Assembly (NCBI GenBank): GCA_029548365.1
Contig: JAKPNN010000035.1
Location: forward strand, 1 to 64,000
Origin: Chloroflexota bacterium
GTDB taxonomy: Bacteria > Chloroflexota > Anaerolineae > Anaerolineales > Anaerolineaceae
DNA length: 64,000 nucleotides
Direction of reading: 5' to 3'
Below, in pieces: positions 20,201 through 28,556 of the stretch; position 1 is the first letter of the stretch, and the number at the start of each line of letters is the position of its first letter. The notes beneath the pieces were generated by a model. It was not told where the DNA came from, made no database searches, and worked only from the letters and a program-made list of their open reading frames with translations. The translations under genes and the position numbers were made by a program.

Positions 20201-20693
20201 TCAACCCATCGGGAGTGACCTGCTGACCAATCCGCAGCGCGCGGGTGTGTTTGATAAAATCGCGGCGGGGGAGCGTGCGGGTCATGATCGCCCGCACCGG
20301 GGCAACGATCACCGGCGGGTACCCAGGCTGTGGCATCCCGGGGATTAACAGCCTGACTAGCATGGTCAACACCTGCAAACGGTCCCGACGTGTGCCGGCG
20401 CCCCAGCCTGATTTTTCATAAAATAACGGGTTGGGTTCCGGGAAGTAGTGCACGCTCGCCTCACCCAGCCAAAATCCCAGCTCTTCGTACAGAGCCAGGG
20501 CACGATCGGCGCGATTGGTGATTAACAAAACCGGGCAGGCCAGGTCATGCTGCAGGCGAGCCAGCAACGGCAGGCGCGCGGCGCGCGGTAATCCCAGCCC
20601 CAGCAAGGGCTGACTGCGTCCAGGCGCCGCCTGCAGATCGGACAGCAGATCACGGTAAGCCGTTAATTCACCGATTGCGTCCAGTAATTGCAT
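17271..20693 (-). CDS. mfd: Transcription-repair coupling factor
   Basis: A full-length Mfd of 1140 residues. The UvrB-homology module occupies about 1-330. The RNA-polymerase-interaction domain is near 465-530 ([17 protein letters not shown]). The RecG-like translocase follows with GDVGYGKTE (Walker A, about 615), VIDEEQRFG (about 715) and [13 protein letters not shown]. The C-terminal regulatory domain shows the [11 protein letters not shown] segment. Mfd removes stalled RNA polymerase and recruits UvrA to lesions. ATG overlaps the stop of pth (TAATG), so the two are translationally coupled; pth-mfd order is common in bacteria. Confidence 0.97.
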   Translation of the reverse strand: MQLLDAIGELTAYRDLLSDLQAAPGRSQPLLGLGLPRAARLPLLARLQHDLACPVLLITNRADRALALYEELGFWLGEASVHYFPEPNPLFYEKSGWGAGTRRDRLQVLTMLVRLLIPGMPQPGYPPVIVAPVRAIMTRTLPRRDFIKHTRALRIGQQVTPDGLTREWVETGYDYANIVVEAGQFSRRGGILDVWSPGEDEPARIEFFGDEIDTMRTFDPATQRTLASLEALTVTPAREILPKAAEKAGLPLKDLSEFLLPLAHSMGGCLLDFLPDNALIALDGQEFIAAAVTEIEEESLSRRDDAIRAGEIDADFPLPFFTWSEIEDRIGKRPLVELGYTGALDEPVLASNFLSGPRFAGKLRGFLDHLKALQREGQPWVIVSRQSARLRNLWRDGLLAQDVRAEQQLESQFIEGNLAGGWSLNTRDGGMLHLLTDSEIFGWARPQPRRRYRPTAEAPESSYADLEPGDWVVHVDYGIGKFAGLVQRTHEGILQEFLCIEFADQDHLFVPIHHADRLTRYIGADGHVPVISRLGGSTWSATKQKVREAVQEIAGELLGLYAQRQVAKGFSFSQDTPWQRELEASFPYIETEDQLQALVEIKADMENSRPMDRLLCGDVGYGKTEVTLRAAFKAVMDGKQVAVLVPTTVLAQQHYDTFRARLATFPVEVEMLSRFRTQREQNRIIKDLSTNKVDIVIGTHRLLSEDVSFKDLGLVVIDEEQRFGVAHKEHLKQLRTSVDVLTLTATPIPRTLYMALTGVRDISTINSPPEERLPIVTHIGPYDSKLVRYAIVRELERGGQVFFVHNRVQTINAMKSRLEGLVPEASIAIAHGQMDENELAATMHRFTDGEVDVLLCTSIIESGLDIPNANTLIVDRADALGLAQLYQLRGRVGRGAQRAYAYLFRHRLRAPTPEGQERLEVLAENTRLGSGYAIAMRDLEMRGAGELLGTRQSGYIASVGFHLYTRLLAQAVNQFRLATGAKGPDDATVLDAALTIPTSVNLPLSIGIPDAYIPDQALRLKLYRRLADIHDEAALASIEMEFVDRFGPLPERVSNLLFQIKIKVLAAKAGLAAVGFEGRQVLLRYPPLPSGIEDRNLPELSYPVSSGKNAYRIHFNDPENEPWQELLVQTLVRIGREDGR

Positions 20694-21307
20694 TAATCCT
20701 GATCCTCACCCGGGTGAGTGTCTTTTGCCGGGCGTTCATTGAACATTGTCATCGCCAGCTCAACCCCTTCCAGCACAAAGGCGCGTATGGCCTGCACCGC
20801 GCGGTCCAATGCCTGCGGCAGCAGCTCCTGCTGGGGTGGGTCAAAATCATGCAGCACGAAATCCGCCGGGTCCATGCGCCCGGGCGGTCGACCGATGCCC
20901 ACTCGCAGACGGGGGAATTCGCGTGTACCCAGCCGGTTCATAATCGAATCCATCCCCTTATGACCGCCGGTCCCGCCCTCTGGGCGCAGGCGCAGGTTGC
21001 CAAAGGGCAGATCAAGATCATCGTGCACCACCAGGATTTGATCGACGGGGATCTTATAGAAGCGGGCCAGGGATGCCACCGCTTGCCCGGATTTGTTCAT
21101 AAATGTTTGCGGCTTAGCCAGAATCACCCGCTGACCATCCAGCAGACCCTTGCCCACCAGGGCACGCAGTTCCACCCGCTGAATGGGGATATCCAATGCG
21201 CGCGCCAGGGCGTCTATTGCCATAAAGCCCACATTGTGGCGGTTGTGGCGGTAATCCGGGCCGGGGTTGCCCAGCCCAACGATCAAAAATGGATTTTTTT
21301 CGCTCAT
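20693..21307 (-). CDS. pth: Peptidyl-tRNA hydrolase
   Basis: A 204-residue enzyme with FLIVGLGNPGPDYRHNRHNVGF at the N-terminus (catalytic His of the N-x-G-x-x-Y-x-x-T/N-R-H-N-x-G pattern), KPQTFMNKSG, and VHDDLDLPFGNLRLRPEGG-type motifs. All catalytic residues (Asn, His, Asp) appear present. It recycles tRNA from dropped-off peptidyl-tRNA in the cytoplasm. The start at ATG 21307 has only a weak ribosome site. It overlaps mfd by one base. Confidence 0.96.
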   Translation of the reverse strand: MSEKNPFLIVGLGNPGPDYRHNRHNVGFMAIDALARALDIPIQRVELRALVGKGLLDGQRVILAKPQTFMNKSGQAVASLARFYKIPVDQILVVHDDLDLPFGNLRLRPEGGTGGHKGMDSIMNRLGTREFPRLRVGIGRPPGRMDPADFVLHDFDPPQQELLPQALDRAVQAIRAFVLEGVELAMTMFNERPAKDTHPGEDQD

Positions 21308-21434
21308 TATCGTGTTTCTGAACCTGTTAACTACTAAAAACGCAAATTTTCCTTGTATTTACGCGCAAAAAGGTGTGCTCGCCGGAAATGGCGGCAATCC
21401 AATTGGCAATGAATTGACCTTTAATTTTAGCACG

Positions 21435-21600
21435 GGAGGGGGTGAATTGTGAATGGTGAATGGTGATTCCACTCGCTGCGCTTCAGGGACGATGATGGTG
21501 AATGGTGAATAGAGAATAGTGATCCCACTCGCTATGCTCGGGGACGATGATGGTGAATAGAGAATAGTGAATGGTGAGTGGTATTTTATTCAACAGGTCT
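21435..21600. repeat. Heptamer and 40-bp module array
   Basis: Alternating GAATGGT/GAATAGA/GAATAGT 7-mers and two copies of the module GTGAT(T/C)CCACTCGCTRYGCT...GGGACGATGATGG. It fills the gap between fhs and pth. A separate perfect hairpin, CCCTTCCCCTC-TCG-GAGGGGAAGGG, follows at 21636-21660. Confidence 0.75.
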
Positions 21601-21635
21601 CTGGACGGATGATGCTCTGAGAACCCCATCCCTAA

Positions 21636-21660
21636 CCCTTCCCCTCTCGGAGGGGAAGGG
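21636..21660. repeat. Perfect 11-bp hairpin
   Basis: CCCTTCCCCTC (21636-21646), loop TCG, GAGGGGAAGGG (21650-21660). No T run follows, so it is more like a small interspersed palindrome than a terminator. Confidence 0.5.
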
Positions 21661-21721
21661 GACAACGACAGTGTGTTTTCGTCGTTCCAGTCTGGAGGCC
21701 GTCGCAATCGAGGTGGGGCAT

Positions 21722-21755
21722 GAAAAAACTCCCCGGTGTCGATCTCCGGGGAGTT
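21722..21755 (-). terminator. Rho-independent terminator of fhs
   Basis: Read on the minus strand, AACTCCCCGG and CCGGGGAGTT form a 10-bp stem followed by a run of six T. It lies 22 bases after the fhs stop. Confidence 0.85.
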
Positions 21756-21776
21756 AGGTTTCGTTAGCGGGTTGAA

Positions 21777-23693
21777 TTACATCAAACCTATGATGCGGCC
21801 GGTCTCAAAATCGATATCGATTTCGTAATACGCGGGCCGGGTGGGCAGGCCGGGCATGGTGCTCATCGTGCCCAGCAAGGGGTAAAGGAATCCGGCGCCC
21901 ACAGAAGCATTCACCGAGCGAATGGGGATGCGGTAATTCTTGGGGCGGCCTTTTACCGCCGGGTCGTGGCTTAAGCTGAGGTGGGTTTTGGCCATGCAGA
22001 TCGGGATTTTGTCAAAGCCCAGGCGGGTGTATTCCTCAATTTGCTTTTCCGCTTCGGGTGAATAATCGACACCGTCGGCGCCGTAGACCTTGGTGGCGAT
22101 GATCTCAATTTTCTCTTTGATGGGAATATCCAGCGGGTAAAGGAATTTGAAGTCGGTTTCCTGCTCAGCGGCTTTGATCACGGCTTTGCCCAGTTCGATG
22201 GCGCCCGCGCCGCCCTCTTCCCAATGGTTGGTCACCACTGCGTCGAAAACCTTGCCGCTCTCGTAGCAGGCCTTTTTGATCAGCTCTAACTCGGCTTCGG
22301 TATCGGTGTGGAAACGGTTGATGGCCACCACAATGTTGACGCCATAATGGCAGGCGATGTCAACATGCGCCATCAGGTTGTCAAGTCCAGCCTGTAACAA
22401 TTCCAGGTTTTCTTCGATATATTCCGGCGCCAGAGGCGCACCTGCCACCACTTTAGGACCACCGCCGTGCATCTTAAGCGCCCGGACGGTGGCTACCAGC
22501 ACCACTACATCGGGGACATTGCCCGAGTAGCGGCATTTGATGTCAAAGAATTTTTCCATGCCCATATCGGCGCCAAAGCCCGATTCGGTGATCACGTAAT
22601 CAGCCAGTTTCAGACCGATCATATCAGCCATGATAGAGCTGTTGCCGTGGGCGATATTGGCAAAGGGTCCGGCGTGGACGAAGGCCGGGGTGCCTTCCAG
22701 GGTTTGCATCAGGTTGGGCATCAGGGCATCCTTCATCATGACGGTGGCTGCTCCGCCCACGCCGACGTCATCAATGGTAACCGGGTTGCCATCCATATCC
22801 AGTGCAAGCACAATCCGACCGATGCGCTCACGCATATCCTGTAAGCTGGTAGCAAGCGCCAGAACGGCCATTAATTCACTGGCAACGGTGATAATAAAAT
22901 TGGTCTTAAGGTTAAATCCTTTTTCATTCGGACCCTGGCCGACGGTGATCCCGCGCAGGAGACGATCGTTGGTGTCGATGGCACGCCGCCAGGTGAGGGT
23001 TTCGCGGTTGACGTTCAGACGGGCAAACTTGCGCCGTTCCTCTGCGGTCAGCTCATCAGGATCGGCCTTGTTGATGCCCACATTTTTCAATCGGTGCAGC
23101 ATGTTAACGGCAAAACTGCGCTTGCCTTTCTTGTTGGGGGGGCATAGACGATTGAAAAGGCCTTCGTCGCTCTGGTAGGATTCGTGGAACATGCGGGTTT
23201 CAATGGCGGCTGCGATCAGGTTATTGGCTGCAGTGATGGCGTGGATGTCGCCGGTGAGGTGCAGGTTGAAGTTCTCCATCGGGACTACCTGGCTGTACCC
23301 GCCGCCGGCAGCGCCGCCCTTGATGCCAAAGGTGGGTCCCTGGCTGGGTTGGCGGATGGCGGTCAGCACCCGCTTGCCCAGGTGTGCGCCCAGCGCCTGG
23401 CTCAAGCCGACCATGGTTGTCGACTTGCCTTCGCCCAGGGGCGTGGGCGTTATGGCGGTGACATCGACGTATTTTCCGTCGGGCACATTGGTCAGGCGCT
23501 CCAGGACGGAGAGGTGCACCTTAGCCATATATTTTCCATATGGATCGTATTCATCCGGCAGGAGTCCCAGTTCTTCAGCGACCTGTGTAATGGGTTTAAG
23601 CACCGCCTCCTGGGCGATTTCGAGGTCTGAGGGGACAGGATGCCGTCGATTGAGTTTGGAGGGAGTAAAGGGGGTATTCGGTTTTTGATTCAT
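21777..23693 (-). CDS. fhs: Formate-tetrahydrofolate ligase, long form
   Basis: A 638-residue ATP-dependent formyl-THF synthetase. The P-loop is [38 protein letters not shown] and [16 protein letters not shown] are family hallmarks, and the C-terminus is GRIIGLM. Bacterial enzymes are usually about 555-560 residues; this one is about 80 longer and resembles the C-terminal synthetase of eukaryotic C1-THF synthase in layout, including the [12 protein letters not shown] insert. It supplies 10-formyl-THF for purines or for the Wood-Ljungdahl methyl branch. Good AAGGAA site before ATG 23693; terminator after the stop. Confidence 0.96.
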   Translation of the reverse strand: MNQKPNTPFTPSKLNRRHPVPSDLEIAQEAVLKPITQVAEELGLLPDEYDPYGKYMAKVHLSVLERLTNVPDGKYVDVTAITPTPLGEGKSTTMVGLSQALGAHLGKRVLTAIRQPSQGPTFGIKGGAAGGGYSQVVPMENFNLHLTGDIHAITAANNLIAAAIETRMFHESYQSDEGLFNRLCPPNKKGKRSFAVNMLHRLKNVGINKADPDELTAEERRKFARLNVNRETLTWRRAIDTNDRLLRGITVGQGPNEKGFNLKTNFIITVASELMAVLALATSLQDMRERIGRIVLALDMDGNPVTIDDVGVGGAATVMMKDALMPNLMQTLEGTPAFVHAGPFANIAHGNSSIMADMIGLKLADYVITESGFGADMGMEKFFDIKCRYSGNVPDVVVLVATVRALKMHGGGPKVVAGAPLAPEYIEENLELLQAGLDNLMAHVDIACHYGVNIVVAINRFHTDTEAELELIKKACYESGKVFDAVVTNHWEEGGAGAIELGKAVIKAAEQETDFKFLYPLDIPIKEKIEIIATKVYGADGVDYSPEAEKQIEEYTRLGFDKIPICMAKTHLSLSHDPAVKGRPKNYRIPIRSVNASVGAGFLYPLLGTMSTMPGLPTRPAYYEIDIDFETGRIIGLM

Positions 23694-23868
23694 GCCGCAA
23701 AATTCCTTTCAAGAAGAAGTTGATATCACATAGATGCCAATCGCCAGAATTATTATTTTTTATCTAAACCCAATTATGCCGAGAATACTTATAAAAATCA
23801 AGGTAATTGAAATTATTTAGTTTATTGTCGAGCTTAATGAAAGTTTAGATGGCATTCACCATTCAGGA

Positions 23869-23896
23869 TTGCGGAAAATTCGGGATACATTATAAT
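23869..23896 (+). promoter_or_regulatory. Putative promoter for the lipoprotein at 23938
   Basis: TTGCGG (23869-23874) and a perfect TATAAT (23891-23896) are separated by 16 bases, about 40 bases upstream of the start codon. Confidence 0.5.
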
Positions 23897-23937
23897 TTAA
23901 AATCACTCGAACCGGAAAGCTGACTGAAAAGATGGGC

Positions 23938-24687
23938 ATGAAACGAGTTAAAACCCTATTAATCGCTGCAGCGGTATTGTGTCTGCTCTTTTTAAGTGGT
24001 TGTGTCGTCATCAGCGAAGAGATTAACGTCTTTGAAGATGGCTCTGGCACCTTGCGGTTTGCTATTGGGGTTAAACAAGAGAATTATGAAAACTTCCAGG
24101 AGGCGCTGCCTGAAGGCTACGCGTTAGAAAATTATTTTGCGACTTTAACTCAAGATGAAGTGTTAACGTCAATGCAAGTCAATCATTACACGCAGGATGG
24201 ATTGGATTGGGAGTCTGTTGAGTTTGAATTGGCGGATTTTGTCGCGCTGTTCTCCCAAAAACGGCGTATCGGGCCGGTTGAGATCACCTTTGATGAGCGG
24301 GAGGAAGGGTTCCGGTTCACTCAAACCATTGACATGGCGAATTCTAACCTGGTTATTCCGGGGGTGCATTTAATGGATTTATCTGCCCTGGAGTTTACGG
24401 TGGATCTCAAGACACCCCAAATTATCAATACAAACGGCGTGCAATCTGCAGCGGGTGTCAGCACCTGGTCGATTCCAATGGGCGAAGTTTTGCATGATGG
24501 GTCAACCGCGTTCTTGCGTGCGGATTACATCCTGGAACCCTATGAAGGGATTTTCATCCCCTGGGAGGTGTTCTTTCCTTACCTGGTGGTCGGGTTTCTT
24601 GCCCTGTGCGGCCTGGCGATCCTGGCAGTCATTTTTGTGAATACGGTCATCAAACGGGAAAAAGCACCGACGTTAAAGTTCAAATAA
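23938..24687 (+). CDS. Membrane-anchored lipoprotein, LppM/DUF3153-like
   Basis: About 249 residues. The lipobox is LFLSGC (Cys about 21), so the N-terminus should be lipidated. An extracytoplasmic domain of about 190 residues follows, starting ISEEINVFEDGSGTLRFAIG, which resembles LppM-like domains. A membrane helix near the C-terminus (YLVVGFLALCGLAILAVIF) and a short basic tail (KREKAPTLKFK) follow. The protein is thus fixed to the membrane at both ends. ATG 23938 or 23932. Function unknown. The lipoprotein at 25725 has a similar layout. Confidence 0.65.
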   Translation: MKRVKTLLIAAAVLCLLFLSGCVVISEEINVFEDGSGTLRFAIGVKQENYENFQEALPEGYALENYFATLTQDEVLTSMQVNHYTQDGLDWESVEFELADFVALFSQKRRIGPVEITFDEREEGFRFTQTIDMANSNLVIPGVHLMDLSALEFTVDLKTPQIINTNGVQSAAGVSTWSIPMGEVLHDGSTAFLRADYILEPYEGIFIPWEVFFPYLVVGFLALCGLAILAVIFVNTVIKREKAPTLKFK

Positions 24688-24775
24688 AGGGATTTTTACC
24701 CGGCAGTGAACCCCTGCACGGGTTTCATGTATAATCAGCCGTACACATCATCCTAAACCAACGAAGGAGATCTGG

Positions 24776-25429
24776 ATGCTTCTTATAGATGAACGCCGAA
24801 AAGTTGTGGAATATGCCAGGAAAATGCTCAGCACAGGTTTGGTTAAGGGCACGGGTGGCAATATCAGCCTGACGAACGAAGACAAGAGCCTGGTAGCGAT
24901 CACACCCTCGGGGATTGCTTACGAAACGATGAACCCGGAGGATGTGGTGGTGCTTGACCTGGATGGGAAGCAGGTGGATGGTGATTTGCTGCCCTCCTCC
25001 GAACTTGGATTTCACCTGGCTTTACTGTGTCAACGGGTGGAGATTAAGGCAGTGGTGCATACCCATTCTGATTATTCCACAGCCTTAGCCTGTTTACGCT
25101 GGGAACTGCCCGCAGTGCACTATTTAATTGGCTCTGCTGGCTTCAAAGTCCCACTGGCGCCCTATGCGACCTTCGGCACGCCGGAACTGGCTCGGGGGAT
25201 TTGTGAGAGCATAGGCGAAAGTAACGCGGTGCTGCTGGCAAATCACGGCCTGGTGGCGGTGGGTGTCAGCCTGGGACAGGCCTTTTCTACCGCGGAGATG
25301 GTTGAATATGTGGCTAAGCTGTACCTGATCACCCGGTCGGTGGGGTCGCCGGTGGTGCTCGGCAGGGAAGAGATGCAAGATGTGCTGGAGAAATTCACCA
25401 CCTACGGCGCACAGCCGGGAAGGGGTTAG
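24776..25429 (+). CDS. fucA: Class II aldolase, L-fuculose-phosphate-aldolase type
   Basis: A 217-residue enzyme close in length and pattern to FucA. GTGGNISL and TPSGIAYE bind phosphate. SSELGFH carries the catalytic Glu. AVVHTHSDY supplies two zinc-binding His, and LLANHGLVAVG supplies the third. The segments ALSIL/PAVHYLIGSAG and APYATFGTPEL match FucA well. It splits L-fuculose-1-phosphate into DHAP and lactaldehyde. Relatives also act on 5-deoxyribulose-1-phosphate and 5-methylthioribulose-1-phosphate in the DHAP shunt, relevant because an MtnA-like and an MTA-type phosphorylase lie 6-8 kb downstream. TATAAT sits at 24730-24735; AAGGAG precedes ATG 24776. Confidence 0.87.
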   Translation: MLLIDERRKVVEYARKMLSTGLVKGTGGNISLTNEDKSLVAITPSGIAYETMNPEDVVVLDLDGKQVDGDLLPSSELGFHLALLCQRVEIKAVVHTHSDYSTALACLRWELPAVHYLIGSAGFKVPLAPYATFGTPELARGICESIGESNAVLLANHGLVAVGVSLGQAFSTAEMVEYVAKLYLITRSVGSPVVLGREEMQDVLEKFTTYGAQPGRG

Positions 25430-25724
25430 CGGGCAGGCGCAGACCTGATCGCTGCAGTGACACCCAGTATTCAATCCCTATTTTCTTTGTGAAGCTTATT
25501 CATGTGTGAACAATTGATGGTTCAGCTTCATGTATTCCCTGGCTGAATCCTGTGCGTTTGTTTATGCAGAAAAGGGGAATAGCAGGGCAAACGTAACTGA
25601 CATTTGATTTTTTAACCTGGGCTGGTTGATGATATACTTGGGGTGATAAAAACTCATTTAAATATTAAAATTGTTTCCAAATCAAAATATCCTTTCGATT
25701 TTCATAGAATCAAGGAGGTAAAGC

Positions 25725-27386
25725 ATGTTAAAGAACGGGAAGAGGTTTGCATCTAGTATCTTAAAAAACCTGGTCATTGTCCTTTTCATGAGCACTTTTT
25801 TAAGCGCCTGTGGCCTGGGCGCTGCTGATATGGAAGTGAAGATATATGCTGGCAATAAATTTGATTTTAAGATGACCTGGCTGATTCCAGTGGACTCTTT
25901 TTTGACGCATGGTGTTACTCAAGAGGTTGAGGCTGCTCTGGATGAGATGGTTGCTGAGGCCAGGAATGAAAACGACATTAAAATGACCTGGAAGAGTATT
26001 AAGACAGGTGACCCCAAGATTGTTGGCTATGAATTGCTCGTTCCAAAGACGAAAATATCTGACGAATGGAATGATATATTCACCATGACGAAAGTTACTT
26101 ATAACAATCGGAAAGCTGACTGCATTGATTTCTCGGGTGTCGCCGATTTTCGCTACAGCTTCTCGAGCTTCACCCTCACATTACATGGAGGGAAAATTTT
26201 AGAAACAAACGGTAAGCAGGTGAATTCGAATACAGTGACCTGGGTGAATCCGGGTCAAACGCCCTATGCCATCATGGCGCCAAAGAGTTCTCTCTGGTGG
26301 ATACCGTTGGTGCTGGGGATCATGGCATTGGGCGTGCTGGTGCTTGTTATGAGCATATTGCTGGTAACAGGGAAAGTTAAGGCTTGGGGGGCAGCTGCCA
26401 TAAACTCAGTCAAATGGAAGATTGAGGAGTCCAAACTTGCGGGTCAGAAGAAGAATATTATACAGGAGAAAGAAGCTTTAATTTCAGAACTTGCTAAAAA
26501 AGCCTGGGAAGCACGTGTCCTTCACCACAGCTATACCGAACCTTATTTTGAATTGGAAACGCTGGATGGAAAGAGAGTTTCACTTGCTGAAGAGAACGCC
26601 AGGCTGACTGAAGAACTGCAACAAGTGCGCGAATCCTATGGCAAGGTGGTTAAAGAATACTCCCAACAAACCAACGATATGCAATCTGAACAAAAAGTTG
26701 TCGCGAAAAAACTGAATCAGTCAAAAATCAGGCAACTTGACCTTGAAAAAGAATTAATGAATGCGCTTCAGCATCAGGAAAAGGCAAAAGATGAAATTGC
26801 TGGATATCATAAAAAACTATCACAGGTCCAATCATCCGATTTGCCTGACAAGGAAGCCAGGATGAACGCATTGAAAAATGCGATTATTTCACTCGAAGGA
26901 TCATTGGAGAAGATTTCCATCAGAATCCCCCAAATTGAGATGGAAATATCGCAGATAAAAACGGATCAGGAACCGTTTACCGACCAGTTCGAGCGTTTAA
27001 ACGGTCAGATTTCTGAAGTACAGCGTGAGCGGAAAGAAGCGCTGGCGCCCTTAGAGCAGCAGGTTAACAATCTTGAACAATCGCTGAAATCCAATGCGGC
27101 TGAGATCAATGTTATTCAACAAAAAATGACGCCCTTGATTGAAAGTTTAGGGCCTCTGGTCGAAACTGCCAGACCGTATTCCGGCGAATTGGCTGACCTG
27201 TACCAGCAGATCGATGCATTAAATGCAAATCTTGCATCGGTAACCCAGGATCATGGGTTGATGAGCTCGCGTTTAGAGGCCATTGACAAAGGTGCTGTGC
27301 GCAGCTTCTCGATTATGACTGTTGGGGTTGTATTGATGAGTTTGTTAATTTTGATTTTATTTGTGCTTGTTTTTGTATTAGGCTAA
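25725..27386 (+). CDS. Lipoprotein with transmembrane helix, long coiled coil and C-terminal anchor
   Basis: About 553 residues, preceded by AGGAGGT. A signal peptide ends in the lipobox STFLSAC (Cys about 29). The N-terminal extracytoplasmic domain (about 30-185) is LppM-like. A membrane helix follows (WWIPLVLGIMALGVLVLVMSILLV, split here from its flanks). Residues about 225-525 form a long charged coiled coil with heptad spacing, presumably cytoplasmic. A second membrane helix ends the protein (MTVGVVLMSLLILILFVLVFVLG region). I do not recognise it. Topology suggests a structural or sensing role linking cell surface and cytoplasm. Confidence 0.65.
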   Translation: MLKNGKRFASSILKNLVIVLFMSTFLSACGLGAADMEVKIYAGNKFDFKMTWLIPVDSFLTHGVTQEVEAALDEMVAEARNENDIKMTWKSIKTGDPKIVGYELLVPKTKISDEWNDIFTMTKVTYNNRKADCIDFSGVADFRYSFSSFTLTLHGGKILETNGKQVNSNTVTWVNPGQTPYAIMAPKSSLWWIPLVLGIMALGVLVLVMSILLVTGKVKAWGAAAINSVKWKIEESKLAGQKKNIIQEKEALISELAKKAWEARVLHHSYTEPYFELETLDGKRVSLAEENARLTEELQQVRESYGKVVKEYSQQTNDMQSEQKVVAKKLNQSKIRQLDLEKELMNALQHQEKAKDEIAGYHKKLSQVQSSDLPDKEARMNALKNAIISLEGSLEKISIRIPQIEMEISQIKTDQEPFTDQFERLNGQISEVQRERKEALAPLEQQVNNLEQSLKSNAAEINVIQQKMTPLIESLGPLVETARPYSGELADLYQQIDALNANLASVTQDHGLMSSRLEAIDKGAVRSFSIMTVGVVLMSLLILILFVLVFVLG

Positions 27387-27491
27387 GGCGCTTTACTGGT
27401 GATAATCAGTAAATGGCACCCATTGATGATTTCTTTTCGACGATAGCGGGCAATGGCGAGGGCGTTTATTTTCAACAAATTTGTTTGGTGG

Positions 27492-27540
27492 GTAGATTCA
27501 GGTGTCAGCCCTGCCGAATCTACTTTGAAATTTATTTTTT
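27492..27540 (+). terminator. Hairpin and T-rich tract after the coiled-coil lipoprotein
   Basis: GTAGATTC (27492-27499) pairs with GAATCTAC (27516-27523). The sequence then runs into TTTGAAATTTATTTTTTG. It probably terminates the upstream gene. Confidence 0.55.
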
Positions 27541-27662
27541 GTCACTATTGATTAATCTCAAAATTTACAGGAGGAGAAAAAATAAAAGTTGTGCTTTGCC
27601 CTAATTATTCCACAGAAAATACAGTATATTGATCAATTTGTGTAAATTGTGGTGAAACCCTG

Positions 27663-28103
27663 ATGGATGTTAAAGCTACTGACTCCGATGAAATACCTCA
27701 AACCGCTCAACAGCAAACTCTGGCATCCGCGCCATCCAGCCCGGCAGCCTTTACTGCGTCTCAAGATCCGGTTTCTCATAGAGGGCAGACCAGGCCTTCC
27801 CAGTCGATACAATTTTCTTCGAAGTACTCATTATTAAAAGGTATGGCGAACTTGTGCAATACCCTTGTGATAATTACAGTCATCCTAGCGAGCAGTGTTG
27901 GATTAGTTGGTTTTATTATGCTCTTTACAGATGAAGGCGAATTGGGTCTGATTATCCTCATTGTTGGGCTGATATATGGAACGTTTTCCTATGTTGTTTT
28001 CAAGATCTTGACAGAAGGGATTTTAGTATTGCTTAATATTGAAATGAACACACGCCAGACGGCTAAGTTCACGAAATATCTTGTGGACCATTATTTAGAA
28101 TAG
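27663..28103 (+). CDS. Small membrane protein of unknown function
   Basis: About 146 residues. A disordered, Ser/Pro/Gln-rich N-terminal part (1-55) precedes two membrane helices: about 65-90 (LVIITVILASSVGLVGFIML) and about 95-120 (LGLIILIVGLIYGTFSYVVF). A short helical tail ends in KYLVDHYLE. The spacing resembles DUF-type membrane proteins of two helices; I cannot name a family. It follows the coiled-coil lipoprotein with a hairpin in between. Confidence 0.55.
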   Translation: MDVKATDSDEIPQTAQQQTLASAPSSPAAFTASQDPVSHRGQTRPSQSIQFSSKYSLLKGMANLCNTLVIITVILASSVGLVGFIMLFTDEGELGLIILIVGLIYGTFSYVVFKILTEGILVLLNIEMNTRQTAKFTKYLVDHYLE

Positions 28104-28556
28104 GGCGTTGATGAACAATTGTTGGTAGTGGGCAGTCAGTAGCTGGTAGCTCATATCTGATGGTGGATATTGGGTCATTGTTATATAATCAAAACAGCCT
28201 GATGTCTGATAACATTGCAGACAGTTTGTCCCTGGATTTTCTGCCATGGAGAAGTCGCCTGGATCAATTGACTTTTCCAGGATGATTTCGAGGATATTTG
28301 CGTTATAATAGGATGAGTATGGTTTTAACTTACGCTTCATTTCATATCATTATGCCTTTATCTATAGAAATTATTTAAATGGTAGAAAAGAACAATAAAA
28401 TACTGCAAATCTCTCATCTATTGGGCGAGAAAAACCGTGACTGCAAAGGTTTTATTCTTGCTGAACTGGAATTGATTTCATAAATATTTCGTTGGAGTAT
28501 TTAATTGCTCAGACGGGATTTTTTATTAGACATAGATTAAAAATATTGGAGGCTAA
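28104..28556. other. Intergenic region upstream of the ECF operon
   Basis: About 450 bases without a convincing gene. A perfect TATAAT lies at 28304-28309 with no good -35 box at normal spacing. A small hairpin, AAAACC/GGTTTT, lies near 28431-28453. The long distance from that -10 box to the GTG start (about 240 nt) leaves room for a regulatory leader, but no riboswitch class was recognised. Confidence 0.4.

Noticed and set aside
20675-21337. 220-codon frame opposite pth
   Set aside because: Shadow frame of pth, with no ribosome site or family.
22630-23178. 182-codon frame opposite fhs
   Set aside because: Low-complexity Ser/Arg shadow of a GC-rich conserved gene.
27413-27604. 63-codon frame after the coiled-coil lipoprotein
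   Set aside because: It spans the terminator hairpin and ends in a basic tail without family resemblance.
28104-28556. Riboswitch upstream of the ECF operon
   Set aside because: No purine, preQ1, SAM, cobalamin or other known aptamer pattern could be matched by eye; kept only as an unassigned leader.
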